Part shown: positions 48,983-57,217 of the stretch, one piece after another
Layout: the number at the start of each line of letters is the position of its first letter
How positions within the stretch are numbered: the first letter of the stretch is position 1
From: an uncultured Lachnospiraceae bacterium
Lineage (GTDB): Bacteria; Bacillota; Clostridia; Lachnospirales; Lachnospiraceae
Assembly (NCBI GenBank): GCA_900550475.1
Contig: URSA01000008.1
Location: 62,001-126,000 of the forward strand
Length of the DNA: 64,000 nucleotides
Reading direction: 5' to 3'
The notes under the pieces: generated by a model
What the model saw: only the letters and a program-made list of their open reading frames with translations
Database searches by the model: none
Told to the model about the DNA's origin: nothing
Position numbers and translations under genes: made by a program

Positions 48983-50134
48983 ATGAAAAAATTGATGAAG
49001 GGACTGACCCGGAGGCGGATCATACTGGGCATAACCGGGGTGTGCAGCCTGATTCTGGGATTGGTGCTTGCTGCCGTCGGAGATAATCTGGCGGGAGAAC
49101 AGTTGTGCCAGGGTATGGCGGCGAGATGGTCGGATCAAAAGGATGTGTCGCAGGTAAGCTGCTTTTTCTCCAGAGAGTCGGGGATAGAAGAAAATCAGAT
49201 CCTGAGTTTTGAGCATCAGCTTGACAAGGCTTTGGAGGAAGCGTCCATTGTAAATGATTCCGAGAATGAGAATGCAAGGCTGTGGGCAGACGCTTACAGC
49301 GCCACGGGCAAAGTGACCATCGCGAGCAGCAGATCCTCGGTGGAGGTGTCTGCGGTGGGGATCGGAGGAGATTTCTTCCAGTTTCATCCCCTGCAGCTTG
49401 TGAGCGGCTCCTATTTTTCGGGCAATGATGTGTTACAGGATTATGTGGTGATCGACGAAGATGCGGCATGGCAGTTGTTCGGCTCCAATGATGTTGCGGG
49501 GCAGATGGTGACAATAAGCGGAATTCCCCATATCATCACAGGTGTGGTGAAGCGCGAGGACGGCAGGATTGCCGAGGCTGCCGGGCTGACCTCCTCCGTG
49601 GCATATGTTTCCTACAGCACCCTGACAAACTACGGAACCAGCTATGGGCTTAACACCTATGAGCTTGTCATGCCCAATCCGGTCAGCGGTTATGCGAAGA
49701 AATATGTGATGGAGAACATCGGTGTGGACGGTGTGGAAGTGGAGGTTGTGGAAAATACCACCCGCTTTGCGCTTCTGGGGAGACTGAAGGTGTTAGCGTC
49801 GTTTGGAACCCGTTCCATGAGCAGCAAGGCGATCATTTACCCTTACTGGGAAAATATAGCCAGAGGCTACGAGGATATTCTAGCGCTCATCACGGTGTTT
49901 ATGTTGCTTGCATTCCTTTATCCCGCAGTACTCCTGATGACTGCGGTCATCCTTGCATGGAGACATAAGACATGGACGGTCGCAGGTGTGTTCCGCATTT
50001 GTAAGGACAAATGGGAACGTTTTCTGGAGCGGCGCAGGATGCAGCACAAGGAAAAGAAGAAAAAAGCAGCGGAACAGAAGGAAGAAAAAGTAAGGAAAGT
50101 AAAAGAAGTAAAGGAGGGCGAAAGCCCCGAATAA
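48983..50134 (+). CDS. MacB periplasmic-core-like membrane protein
   Basis: This 383-residue protein has a first membrane helix (IILGITGVCSLILGLVLAAV, about 13-33), an extracytoplasmic domain (about 40-290) resembling MacB_PCD (VSAVGIGGDFFQFHPLQLVSGSYF, DYVVIDEDAAWQLFGSNDVAGQ, GVVKRED), one more helix (about 305-330) and a very basic cytoplasmic tail of about 55 residues. The three C-terminal helices of a normal FtsX/MacB permease are missing, so it is not a complete permease. It may be a bitopic partner for the adaptor upstream. Confidence 0.8.
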   Translation: MKKLMKGLTRRRIILGITGVCSLILGLVLAAVGDNLAGEQLCQGMAARWSDQKDVSQVSCFFSRESGIEENQILSFEHQLDKALEEASIVNDSENENARLWADAYSATGKVTIASSRSSVEVSAVGIGGDFFQFHPLQLVSGSYFSGNDVLQDYVVIDEDAAWQLFGSNDVAGQMVTISGIPHIITGVVKREDGRIAEAAGLTSSVAYVSYSTLTNYGTSYGLNTYELVMPNPVSGYAKKYVMENIGVDGVEVEVVENTTRFALLGRLKVLASFGTRSMSSKAIIYPYWENIARGYEDILALITVFMLLAFLYPAVLLMTAVILAWRHKTWTVAGVFRICKDKWERFLERRRMQHKEKKKKAAEQKEEKVRKVKEVKEGESPE

Positions 50135-50147
50135 GAGGAGGAGTATT

Positions 50148-52688
50148 ATGAAGAAGAGAGGAAGTCGGATTGTCAGCGCCCTGCTTGCGGTGCTCATGGT
50201 ATTCGGACTTGCGGGCTGTGGAGAGAAACAGGCGGGAAGTACGCCGGAGGAGAAAGCGGCAGCAAAGAATTATGTGTACCGGCTGCAGGATGTGGAGACA
50301 GATCTGATCAACGACGAAATCAACATTGACCAGATTTCTTATGTGGACGGGAGAATCTATTTTATCGGCATGCAGTATCTCTCGGGAGAGCAGACCGGCC
50401 GTATCGTTTCCCTGTATTCCCTGAATATGGACGGCAGCGACGAAAGACAGGTGGAGCTGATCAACACGGTCAGAGATAACCCGGACTGGATCGACGACGG
50501 TGATGAAGACATTATAGATGATCCCGTGGTGTTGCCCGACGGAATAGACGACGATATGGGTGTGGAGCCCAGAGATGTGGATACGGGAGCTGCCGTGCAG
50601 GATGATGCGGCTGAGGATACGGATATTGCCACGCAGGATATTGCGGTGCCTGTGACAACGGAGGAACCGGCGTCCGAGGATAAGCCGGATGCAGGAGCCG
50701 GAGACGGCGGATACACTGAGCAGTATACGGATATGTATACCAGCGGCTGTACCATCGACGAAAGCGGTGTGCATTTTGTGCTGGAGACCAGCTCCTATGC
50801 TTTTGATGCGGACGGCAACTATGTGGATCTCGGCAGTACGCTGGAGCTGTGCGCCTACACGCTGGACGGCGCGGAGCGTTACCGCACCATGCTGAATGAG
50901 GATCAGAATCAGGACTACATGTACTTTGACTATGTGCTTGTGGGCAAGGACGGCGGCATTGCGTTAGTCGGCAACAATACACTGATGACCGTGGACGGTC
51001 AGGGTAACCTCTCCGCGAAAACGGAGTTAAATTCCACCGGCGGATGGACACAGGGAGCCTTTGTGGGGAAGGACGGCGCGATCAATCTGATCTGTGTCAA
51101 TGATTCCTACACGAAGCTGTCCCTGAAAAAGATAAACTTTACAACCGGAGCTGATATGGGAGAGGAGGAGCTGCCCGATTTCCTGAACAATTACGGTATC
51201 AAGGGCGGACAGAGTTATGATCTGATCCTGACAAACAGCATGGGTATGTTCGGCTATAATCTGGGCGATGCGGATGTGACCCCCATTTTCAGCTACATCA
51301 ACTCCGACATCACCTCCGACAGCATGGGTAACCTCGTAGAGGCGGGAGAGGACAAAATCATTGCCACCTACTATGATCCCGATACCTATATGACGAAGCT
51401 GGCGGTTCTGAACCATGTGGATCCTGCGGACATTCCCGATAAGGAAGTGCTGACGCTGGCGTGCTATTATCTGGATTATAATATGCGCAGGCGCGTGGTT
51501 GATTTCAATAAAGAGAGCGAGCGCTACAGAATCACCGTAAAGGATTATTCCGGCTATGCATCCATGGACGACTACACGGCGGGATATACCCAGCTTAACA
51601 ATGATATTGTAGCGGGACAGATGCCGGACATTCTGGTTCTGGATGCCTACAATATGCCGATTGAGTCCTACATTGCAAAGGGACTTTTCGCCGATATCAG
51701 CAAGCTGATCGAGAAGGACGAAGAGCTGAACATGGACGACTATCTGACTAACGTGTTTGATGCGTATAAGGTGGACGGAAAGCTCTACAGCATTGTTCCC
51801 AGCTTCAACATTGCCACGGTGATCGGCAAGGCATCCATGGTAGGTGATACGCCGGGATGGACCATGGAGGATCTTCAGGCACTTATGGCGAAGTATCCGG
51901 ATGCCAGCCCCTTCGGGGAGGACATGAGCAGATCCGCTATGCTGAATTACTCTATGATTTTCTCGGGCGCTCACTTTGTAGACAGAACCAGCGGAGCATG
52001 TAACTTCAACTCCGAGGAATTTATCGGCCTGCTGGAATTTTTGGCACAGTTCCCGGAGGAAGCGGAAACGGATGATGATTATTGGGCGAACTATGAATCC
52101 CAGTGGAGGGACGGCAGATCCCTTTTGATGTCCACTAACATAGGAAATTTCAGAAGCTATAACCAGTTTGCAAAGGGATATTTCGGAGAGAAGGTAACGC
52201 CAATCGGTTTCCCTACCAATGAAGGAAACGGTGCGGTGATTGTGGCGGATTCCCAGTATGCAATCTCGGCAAAGTCCGGCAATATTGATGGTGCGTGGGA
52301 ATTTTTGAGATATTACCTTACAGATGAGTATCAGAACTCGGATGAGTTCAGCTGGCGTTTCCCGGTTCTTAAGAGCGCAATGGAGAAGCGGATGGAAGAG
52401 GCACAGGAGCGCCCTTACTGGGAGGATGAGAACGGTAAGAAGCAGTATTATGATGATACCTGGTATATCGGCGGGGAAGAGATCGTGATCGACCCTATGA
52501 CTAAGGAAGAGGCACAGGAGCTTTACGACTACATTATCACGGTCAATAAGGCATATTATACCGATGATGCGTTGGTCAATATTATTGAAGAAGAGGCCGC
52601 GGCATATTTCAAGGGACAGAAATCTGCCGCAGAGGTGGCGGACATCATTCAGAGCCGTGCAAAGATCTATATCAGTGAGGGCAGATAA
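50148..52688 (+). CDS. Propeller-fused extracellular solute-binding lipoprotein (2)
   Basis: This 846-residue paralogue of the first gene in the operon has lipobox LAGCGEK (Cys about 24), an acidic insert (about 105-195), a propeller-like domain (to about 430) and a solute-binding domain (from LTLACYYLDYNMRRRVVDFN). The C-termini of the two paralogues are nearly alike (EVADIIQSRAKIYISEGR here, EVADIIQSRIKIYVNESR there). It closes the operon; a strong terminator follows 10 bases after the stop. Confidence 0.88.
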   Translation: MKKRGSRIVSALLAVLMVFGLAGCGEKQAGSTPEEKAAAKNYVYRLQDVETDLINDEINIDQISYVDGRIYFIGMQYLSGEQTGRIVSLYSLNMDGSDERQVELINTVRDNPDWIDDGDEDIIDDPVVLPDGIDDDMGVEPRDVDTGAAVQDDAAEDTDIATQDIAVPVTTEEPASEDKPDAGAGDGGYTEQYTDMYTSGCTIDESGVHFVLETSSYAFDADGNYVDLGSTLELCAYTLDGAERYRTMLNEDQNQDYMYFDYVLVGKDGGIALVGNNTLMTVDGQGNLSAKTELNSTGGWTQGAFVGKDGAINLICVNDSYTKLSLKKINFTTGADMGEEELPDFLNNYGIKGGQSYDLILTNSMGMFGYNLGDADVTPIFSYINSDITSDSMGNLVEAGEDKIIATYYDPDTYMTKLAVLNHVDPADIPDKEVLTLACYYLDYNMRRRVVDFNKESERYRITVKDYSGYASMDDYTAGYTQLNNDIVAGQMPDILVLDAYNMPIESYIAKGLFADISKLIEKDEELNMDDYLTNVFDAYKVDGKLYSIVPSFNIATVIGKASMVGDTPGWTMEDLQALMAKYPDASPFGEDMSRSAMLNYSMIFSGAHFVDRTSGACNFNSEEFIGLLEFLAQFPEEAETDDDYWANYESQWRDGRSLLMSTNIGNFRSYNQFAKGYFGEKVTPIGFPTNEGNGAVIVADSQYAISAKSGNIDGAWEFLRYYLTDEYQNSDEFSWRFPVLKSAMEKRMEEAQERPYWEDENGKKQYYDDTWYIGGEEIVIDPMTKEEAQELYDYIITVNKAYYTDDALVNIIEEEAAAYFKGQKSAAEVADIIQSRAKIYISEGR

Positions 52689-52697
52689 AGTTAATGT

Positions 52698-52737
52698 GAA
52701 AAAAACCGCCGGGGAGCAGTTTCCCCGACGGTTTTTT
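52698..52737 (+). terminator. Terminator of the solute-binding/adaptor operon
   Basis: A stem AAAACCGcCGGGGA/TTCCCCGaCGGTTTT around GCAGT, with one mismatch, is flanked by A and T runs. It may also serve thiN on the minus strand. Confidence 0.9.
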
Positions 52738-52747
52738 GATGAAGAAA

Positions 52748-53416
52748 TCAGGTTTCACTTTCGGCATCATCCCAGCCTAACAGGATTACCACCGCACCGG
52801 AGTGGACGGTAACGGAGCCGCCCTTTCCGGGCAGAAACTCATTGCTGATGCCAATGGGAAAGTCGTTGGTCACCGGATAGTGATCCAGTGTGTATTTCAT
52901 GTTTTCGATGGAAACCACCGACTGCTTTTCCAGAGAAAAAAGGGAGAGATGCCCCTGCATGGAGGGCTGAAATTTCCGAACCTCCTCCTTTGCCACAAGC
53001 ACCATGCCGTCCGGTGTGAACAGGTAGCCGTCGGCGCCCTGATTTTTCAGATAGAGAAGGCATTGGATGTTTGCCAGTGAGTGATCCAGTCTGCCGCCCA
53101 GCCCGCCGTAGATGCAGAAGGTGTCAAAGCCCTTTGCCAGTCCCCATTTGAGGGCAACCAGCATGTCCGTATCATCCTTTTCCGGCTTCAGTCGGAGCAC
53201 TTTTTCCGGGTAGTTTGCCTCGATCAGATTCACGGCGGCTGCCGTCTCCTCGTCAAGAGAATCAAAATCCCCGATAATCACATCCGGCTCCAGACCGGCA
53301 AGCCCGCAGTAGAGCAGACCGCCGTCCACAGCGATCAGGGTGTCGGTATCTTCCCGGTAATCCGGTATGGCGGCAAGGGAAAAATCTCCTGCGCCGATCA
53401 GTATACAGTCAGACAT
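52748..53416 (-). CDS. thiN: Thiamine pyrophosphokinase
   Basis: This 222-residue enzyme makes thiamine diphosphate from thiamine and ATP. It has IAVDGGLLYC, DVIIGDFDSLD, EKDDTDMLVALKWGL and the motif GGLGGRLDHSLANIQCLL, followed by the C-terminal thiamine-binding domain. It lies 21 bases after the ABC exporter genes on the same strand. No TPP riboswitch is visible. Confidence 0.95.
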   Translation of the reverse strand: MSDCILIGAGDFSLAAIPDYREDTDTLIAVDGGLLYCGLAGLEPDVIIGDFDSLDEETAAAVNLIEANYPEKVLRLKPEKDDTDMLVALKWGLAKGFDTFCIYGGLGGRLDHSLANIQCLLYLKNQGADGYLFTPDGMVLVAKEEVRKFQPSMQGHLSLFSLEKQSVVSIENMKYTLDHYPVTNDFPIGISNEFLPGKGGSVTVHSGAVVILLGWDDAESET

Positions 53417-53437
53417 AGCAAATTTCCTTTCCGATGA

Positions 53438-55219
53438 TTATGATGCGGCAAACTGTGCCATGTAGAGGTCGTAGTACGCACCCTTTGCCTGAAGAAGCTC
53501 CTGCGCCGTTCCCTGCTCCAGAATGCCGCCCTGATCGATCACAAAGATGCGGTCAGCCTTCTGGATGGTGGACAGACGGTGGGCAATGACAAAGGAGGTT
53601 CTGCCCGTAAGCAGCGTCTCAATTCCCTTTTGCACCAAAAGCTCTGTCTGTGTGTCAATGCTTGAGGTCGCCTCATCCAGAATGAGGATGCGGGGCATGG
53701 ATACGAAGGTACGGGCAAATGCCAGAAGCTGCTTCTGTCCGATGGACAGGCCGCCGCCCCGCTCGGTGAGCTTTGTGTCATAGCCGTTTTCCAGCTTCAT
53801 GATAAAGTCATGGGCGCCGACCGCCTTGGCGGCGGCAACGATTTCCTCCTCGGTTGCATCCAGCTTTCCGTAGCGGATATTTTCGCGTATGGTGCCGGAG
53901 AACAGGAAGTTATCCTGCGTCATAATGCCCATCTGTGCCCGCAGGCTGTGCAGCGTCACATCCCGCACATCCATGCCGTCAATCCGCACACTGCCTCCGG
54001 TCACGTCGTAAAAACGGCTGATCAGGTTCACAATGGTGGTCTTTCCGGCGCCGGTAGGTCCAACCAGAGCGATGGTCTCTCCCGGCTTGATATGGAAATT
54101 GACATGGGAGAGAACCTCAATGTCTGGTGCGTCCGTGTAGGCGAAGGAAACATCCTCAAAGATGACCTCGCCGGTAATGTTCGACATGAGAGAAGCATTC
54201 TCCTTGTCTGCAATGGCGGGTTTGGTGTCAAGCACCTCAAAGATACGCTCGGCAGCCGCCACATTTGTGATGAGCTGGTTGTAGAAGTTGCTCAGGTTGG
54301 CGATTGGGCTCCAGAACATGTTGATGTAGTAGCCGAATGCGATGAGCAGACCGGCGGACACTACATCGGTTCCCAGCACCATGATGCCCACATAGAAGAG
54401 CACCAGCGTGCCGACGCCCCAGCAGAGGTCAATGATCGGACCGAAGCCGTCCTGCAGCTTCACGGCATGTTTAAAAGCCGTTCTGTGCTCCAGAACAAGT
54501 TCATCGAAGGTCTCCTCCGTCTCCTTCTCGGCTGCAAAGCTCTGAATGATGCGGATTCCGGAGATATCCTCGTGAATGAAAGCATTCAGGTTGGAGGATT
54601 TCTTGCGGAAGACCTGCCAGCGCTTGTGTGCGAACACCTCGATCCCGGTCAGGCCGATAATCAGAATGGGCAGCGTGGACAGGCTCGCCAGCGCCAGAAC
54701 GGGGCTCTTTGCCACCATGATGCCGACCACCGCGCAGATGGTGATGAAGTCGGGGATCAGGGTGGTGACGCTGTTATTGAGCACATCCTTTAAGGAGTTG
54801 ATGTCGCCGATGATACGGGACAGAATCTTACCCGTGGGACGGCTGTCAAAAAAGTGGAAGTCCAGTGTCTGGATGTGGGAGTACAGATCCTGACGAATGG
54901 TCAAAAGGATGCTGTTACAGACCTTTGCCATGATATACATGCGCAGCTTGACTAACAGGATCATGATCACATTTAACACAAGAGCCCCCGTGATCAGGAC
55001 AACCAGCCCCTTGAAATTATGCGGTTTGATGTAGTCGTCAATGGCGGACTCGATAATCAGGGGATTCACGAGGGATACGCCCACGCAGAATGCCATGATC
55101 AGGAGCACCAGTATAACCTCCTTTTTGTAGGAGAGCAGGTAGGAGAACAGGCGCAGGAGCGTAAGACTCTTTTTGGAAGAAACGCTCTGTTCATCCTCTT
55201 TATATGAATTGTAAGCCAT
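53438..55219 (-). CDS. Heterodimeric ABC exporter subunit B (canonical Walker B)
   Basis: This 593-residue protein has six membrane helices (about 20-320) and an ATPase domain: Walker A GPTGAGKTT (about 380), signature LSIGQ, Walker B ILILDEATSSID with the catalytic Glu, and H-loop VIAHRLST. The signature has Ile where LSGGQ has Gly. It starts 3 bases after the stop of the partner subunit. In heterodimeric exporters of the BmrCD/TM287-288 kind, one subunit supplies the active Glu and a degenerate signature, as seen here. Substrates are likely drugs or lipophilic compounds. Confidence 0.93.
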   Translation of the reverse strand: MAYNSYKEDEQSVSSKKSLTLLRLFSYLLSYKKEVILVLLIMAFCVGVSLVNPLIIESAIDDYIKPHNFKGLVVLITGALVLNVIMILLVKLRMYIMAKVCNSILLTIRQDLYSHIQTLDFHFFDSRPTGKILSRIIGDINSLKDVLNNSVTTLIPDFITICAVVGIMVAKSPVLALASLSTLPILIIGLTGIEVFAHKRWQVFRKKSSNLNAFIHEDISGIRIIQSFAAEKETEETFDELVLEHRTAFKHAVKLQDGFGPIIDLCWGVGTLVLFYVGIMVLGTDVVSAGLLIAFGYYINMFWSPIANLSNFYNQLITNVAAAERIFEVLDTKPAIADKENASLMSNITGEVIFEDVSFAYTDAPDIEVLSHVNFHIKPGETIALVGPTGAGKTTIVNLISRFYDVTGGSVRIDGMDVRDVTLHSLRAQMGIMTQDNFLFSGTIRENIRYGKLDATEEEIVAAAKAVGAHDFIMKLENGYDTKLTERGGGLSIGQKQLLAFARTFVSMPRILILDEATSSIDTQTELLVQKGIETLLTGRTSFVIAHRLSTIQKADRIFVIDQGGILEQGTAQELLQAKGAYYDLYMAQFAAS

Positions 55220-55222
55220 GGA

Positions 55223-56968
55223 TTAAGCCTCCTTTTCCATGAGATAATCACCGTACTGCGCCATATAGGTCTCATAGTACAGCCCCTTCCTTGCGAGAAG
55301 CTCCCTGTGGGTTCCGTGCTCGGCGATCTTACCATCCTGCAAAAAGAGGATCTCGTCGGCGTTACGGACAGCGCTGATGCGGTGTGCAATAATAATTTTG
55401 GTGATGCCGTCCAGCTTCTTCAAGGTCTGCTGGATTTCATGCTCCGTCTCCATGTCGAGAGCGGAGGTGGAATCGTCCATCACAAGGATGGGCGCTTTGC
55501 GCGCTAAAGCGCGGGCAATGCTGATTCTCTGCTTCTGACCGCCGGAGAGTCCCACGCCGCGCTCGCCGATCACGGTGTCGTAGCCGTTGTCGAGACGCTC
55601 GATAAAGGCGCTGGCGGAGGCGTCGCGCGCTGCCTCCCGAACCGTCTCCGCATCCAGAAAGGCCTTCTTGCCCAGACGGACATTTTCATCGATGGTGTCG
55701 GAAAACAGGAATACATCCTGCATGACGGGGGAGATGCTCTCCCGCAGCTGCTTCAGGGTCAGGGAACGGATATCGGTGCCATCCAGCAGGATCTTTCCCT
55801 CCTTGCAGTCATAAAAGCGCTGCATAAGCTGGATGATGGAGCTTTTGCCCGATCCGGTGGCACCCATGATGCCCAGCGTATGTCCGGCTGGAACCGAAAA
55901 GCTGATGTCGGACAGAATGTCCCGGGAATCCCTGCAGAAGCTCACATGCTCGAAGGCGATGCTGCCTTCCACCTTGGGCAGGAGCACCGGAGCTTCCGGA
56001 TCTTTGATCGTGGCGGTCTGTGTGTAGAGCTTCTTGATCTTCTTATTGGATGCGATGGCGGAGGAGAAGCTGTTGGTCAGCCATCCCAGCATTTCCATGG
56101 GCCATACGATATTGGAAGAGTACTGCACAAAGGCGCCAAGGGAGCCGAAGGTAAAGGTTCCCGTTGCCGGATCCTGATTGATATACAGATAACCGCCTGC
56201 CAGAAGAACGAGCAGGGGCAGGAGCTTTCCGATCAGGGAGAACAGGGGGTGGTATTTGACGAACACCCTGGACTGCTCCATGTTCAGGTCGTAGTAGCGC
56301 TTGTTGTGGGAGAGGAATTTGTCAATTTCAAACTGCTCCCTGGCAAACGCCTTTACGGTTCTGACGCCGGTCAGGTTCTCCTCCGCCACGGTGTTCAGCT
56401 CGGCATTCTCCTCGCTGATGTCGTCGTACACCTTATCCAGTCTGTGTTCCAGATAGAATGCGAGAGCGGCACAGAAGATCATACATGCCAATGGGATCAG
56501 GGCAAGTTTCCAACTGATCGAGAACATGCAGAACAAAATGAGCGCCGTGTGTATGGATACTTCGATAATGAGCATGCCCACATAGGTAAGACCGTCCCAG
56601 ATGCGGTCCACATCATCCTTGATCCGGGACATCAGCTCGCCGGTGCCCGTGCGGTCGAAGAACTCCGCGGAAAGCCCCTGAATATGGCGGAAGATGTCTC
56701 GCCTGATGTTCGAGGCAATCTTGACGCCGGTCACATCGAAGGTATATTCCTTTATGTAGCCGAAGATAAATCTGCCGATACCGATGCCGAGGATACCGAG
56801 CAGGATGCCCTTGAGCGCCGCGATATTTCCGTTGCCGATCACATCATCGATGATCTTCTTTGTCAACTGCGGCGAGAGCATGTCAAGCGCCACGCTGACA
56901 ACCAGACTGAATACAGCCAGCAGATAAGCGGGCAGGTGCTCTTTTATGTGTGTAGATATTTTTTTCAT
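55223..56968 (-). CDS. Heterodimeric ABC exporter subunit A (degenerate Walker B)
   Basis: This 581-residue half-exporter has six membrane helices and an ATPase domain: Walker A GATGSGKSS, signature LSGGQKQR and Walker B ILVMDDSTSALD. The catalytic Glu is Asp, the mark of the non-hydrolytic site in heterodimers. AAGGAGGAC lies just before ATG 56968. An in-frame extension to 57043 exists but runs through an intrinsic terminator and is rejected. A leader peptide and terminator lie upstream. Confidence 0.93.
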   Translation of the reverse strand: MKKISTHIKEHLPAYLLAVFSLVVSVALDMLSPQLTKKIIDDVIGNGNIAALKGILLGILGIGIGRFIFGYIKEYTFDVTGVKIASNIRRDIFRHIQGLSAEFFDRTGTGELMSRIKDDVDRIWDGLTYVGMLIIEVSIHTALILFCMFSISWKLALIPLACMIFCAALAFYLEHRLDKVYDDISEENAELNTVAEENLTGVRTVKAFAREQFEIDKFLSHNKRYYDLNMEQSRVFVKYHPLFSLIGKLLPLLVLLAGGYLYINQDPATGTFTFGSLGAFVQYSSNIVWPMEMLGWLTNSFSSAIASNKKIKKLYTQTATIKDPEAPVLLPKVEGSIAFEHVSFCRDSRDILSDISFSVPAGHTLGIMGATGSGKSSIIQLMQRFYDCKEGKILLDGTDIRSLTLKQLRESISPVMQDVFLFSDTIDENVRLGKKAFLDAETVREAARDASASAFIERLDNGYDTVIGERGVGLSGGQKQRISIARALARKAPILVMDDSTSALDMETEHEIQQTLKKLDGITKIIIAHRISAVRNADEILFLQDGKIAEHGTHRELLARKGLYYETYMAQYGDYLMEKEA

Positions 56969-56998
56969 AAGTCCTCCTTCATAAGAAATAGAATGCAC

Positions 56999-57027
56999 AA
57001 AAAAAGCCTGCGGCAGAAACCGCAGGC
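56999..57027 (-). terminator. Intrinsic terminator/attenuator in the ABC exporter leader
   Basis: On the minus strand GCCTGCGG-TTTCTG-CCGCAGGC is a perfect 8-bp stem directly followed by seven T. It lies after the leader peptide stop and 31 bases before the exporter start, so it can stop transcription before the operon. Ribosome position on the leader would decide whether it forms. Confidence 0.85.
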
Positions 57028-57075
57028 AGTCATAGCGAAACATATGGTATCATCACAGGTAATAATACGCATGAA

Positions 57076-57144
57076 TCACAGCATGTGACCGACAGAGGTA
57101 ACTGCACTTGTATTATAGTTTGTCAATTTCGCGATCATGTACAT
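57076..57144 (-). CDS. Leader peptide of the ABC exporter operon
   Basis: This is a 22-codon ORF beginning MYMIAKLTNYN and ending TSVGHML, with TGA stop at 57076-57078. It has an excellent ribosome site, AAGGAGG (57154-57160), 9 bases before ATG. The downstream terminator (56999-57027) and the promoter upstream (57189-57217) put it in a leader of about 210 bases before an ABC exporter pair. Bacillus bmrB is the known parallel: translation of a short leader, slowed by antibiotics, allows read-through into bmrCD. The peptide is too short for automatic ORF calling. Its own ribosome site can pair with its codons 15-17. Confidence 0.75.
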   Translation of the reverse strand: MYMIAKLTNYNTSAVTSVGHML

Positions 57145-57157
57145 AGTTTGTTACCTC
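57095..57157 (-). promoter_or_regulatory. Hairpin that sequesters the leader ribosome site
   Basis: GAGGTAAC (57150-57157, part of the ribosome site) is perfectly complementary to GTTACCTC (57095-57102, inside the leader ORF). A second hairpin TCACA-TGC-TGTGA (57076-57088) encloses the leader stop codon. Together they could switch structures as ribosomes pass. Confidence 0.6.
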
Positions 57158-57188
57158 CTTCCTTTTATTTTTGTACTGATACCTTTTC

Positions 57189-57217
57189 AATGTACGCCCT
57201 GCACAGGGAAAAGTCAA
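57189..57217 (-). promoter_or_regulatory. Promoter of the leader/ABC exporter operon
   Basis: On the minus strand TTGACT (57212-57217), a 17-base spacer and TACATT (57189-57194). The spacer contains CCCTG-TG-CAGGG, an inverted repeat that could be an operator. The -35 overlaps the last codons of the CDF gene. Confidence 0.6.

Noticed and set aside
52748..53437. TPP riboswitch for thiN
   Set aside because: thiN follows the exporter gene by 21 bases and no thi-box sequence is visible.
56969..57043. 25-codon N-terminal extension of exporter subunit A
   Set aside because: It runs through the perfect terminator stem and T-run, while an ideal AAGGAGGAC ribosome site lies right before ATG 56968.
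55880..57088. 402-codon plus-strand open frame opposite the ABC exporter gene
   Set aside because: It is antisense to a clear ATPase/permease gene, has no ribosome site and no recognisable protein features; long antisense frames arise here from GC-biased third positions.
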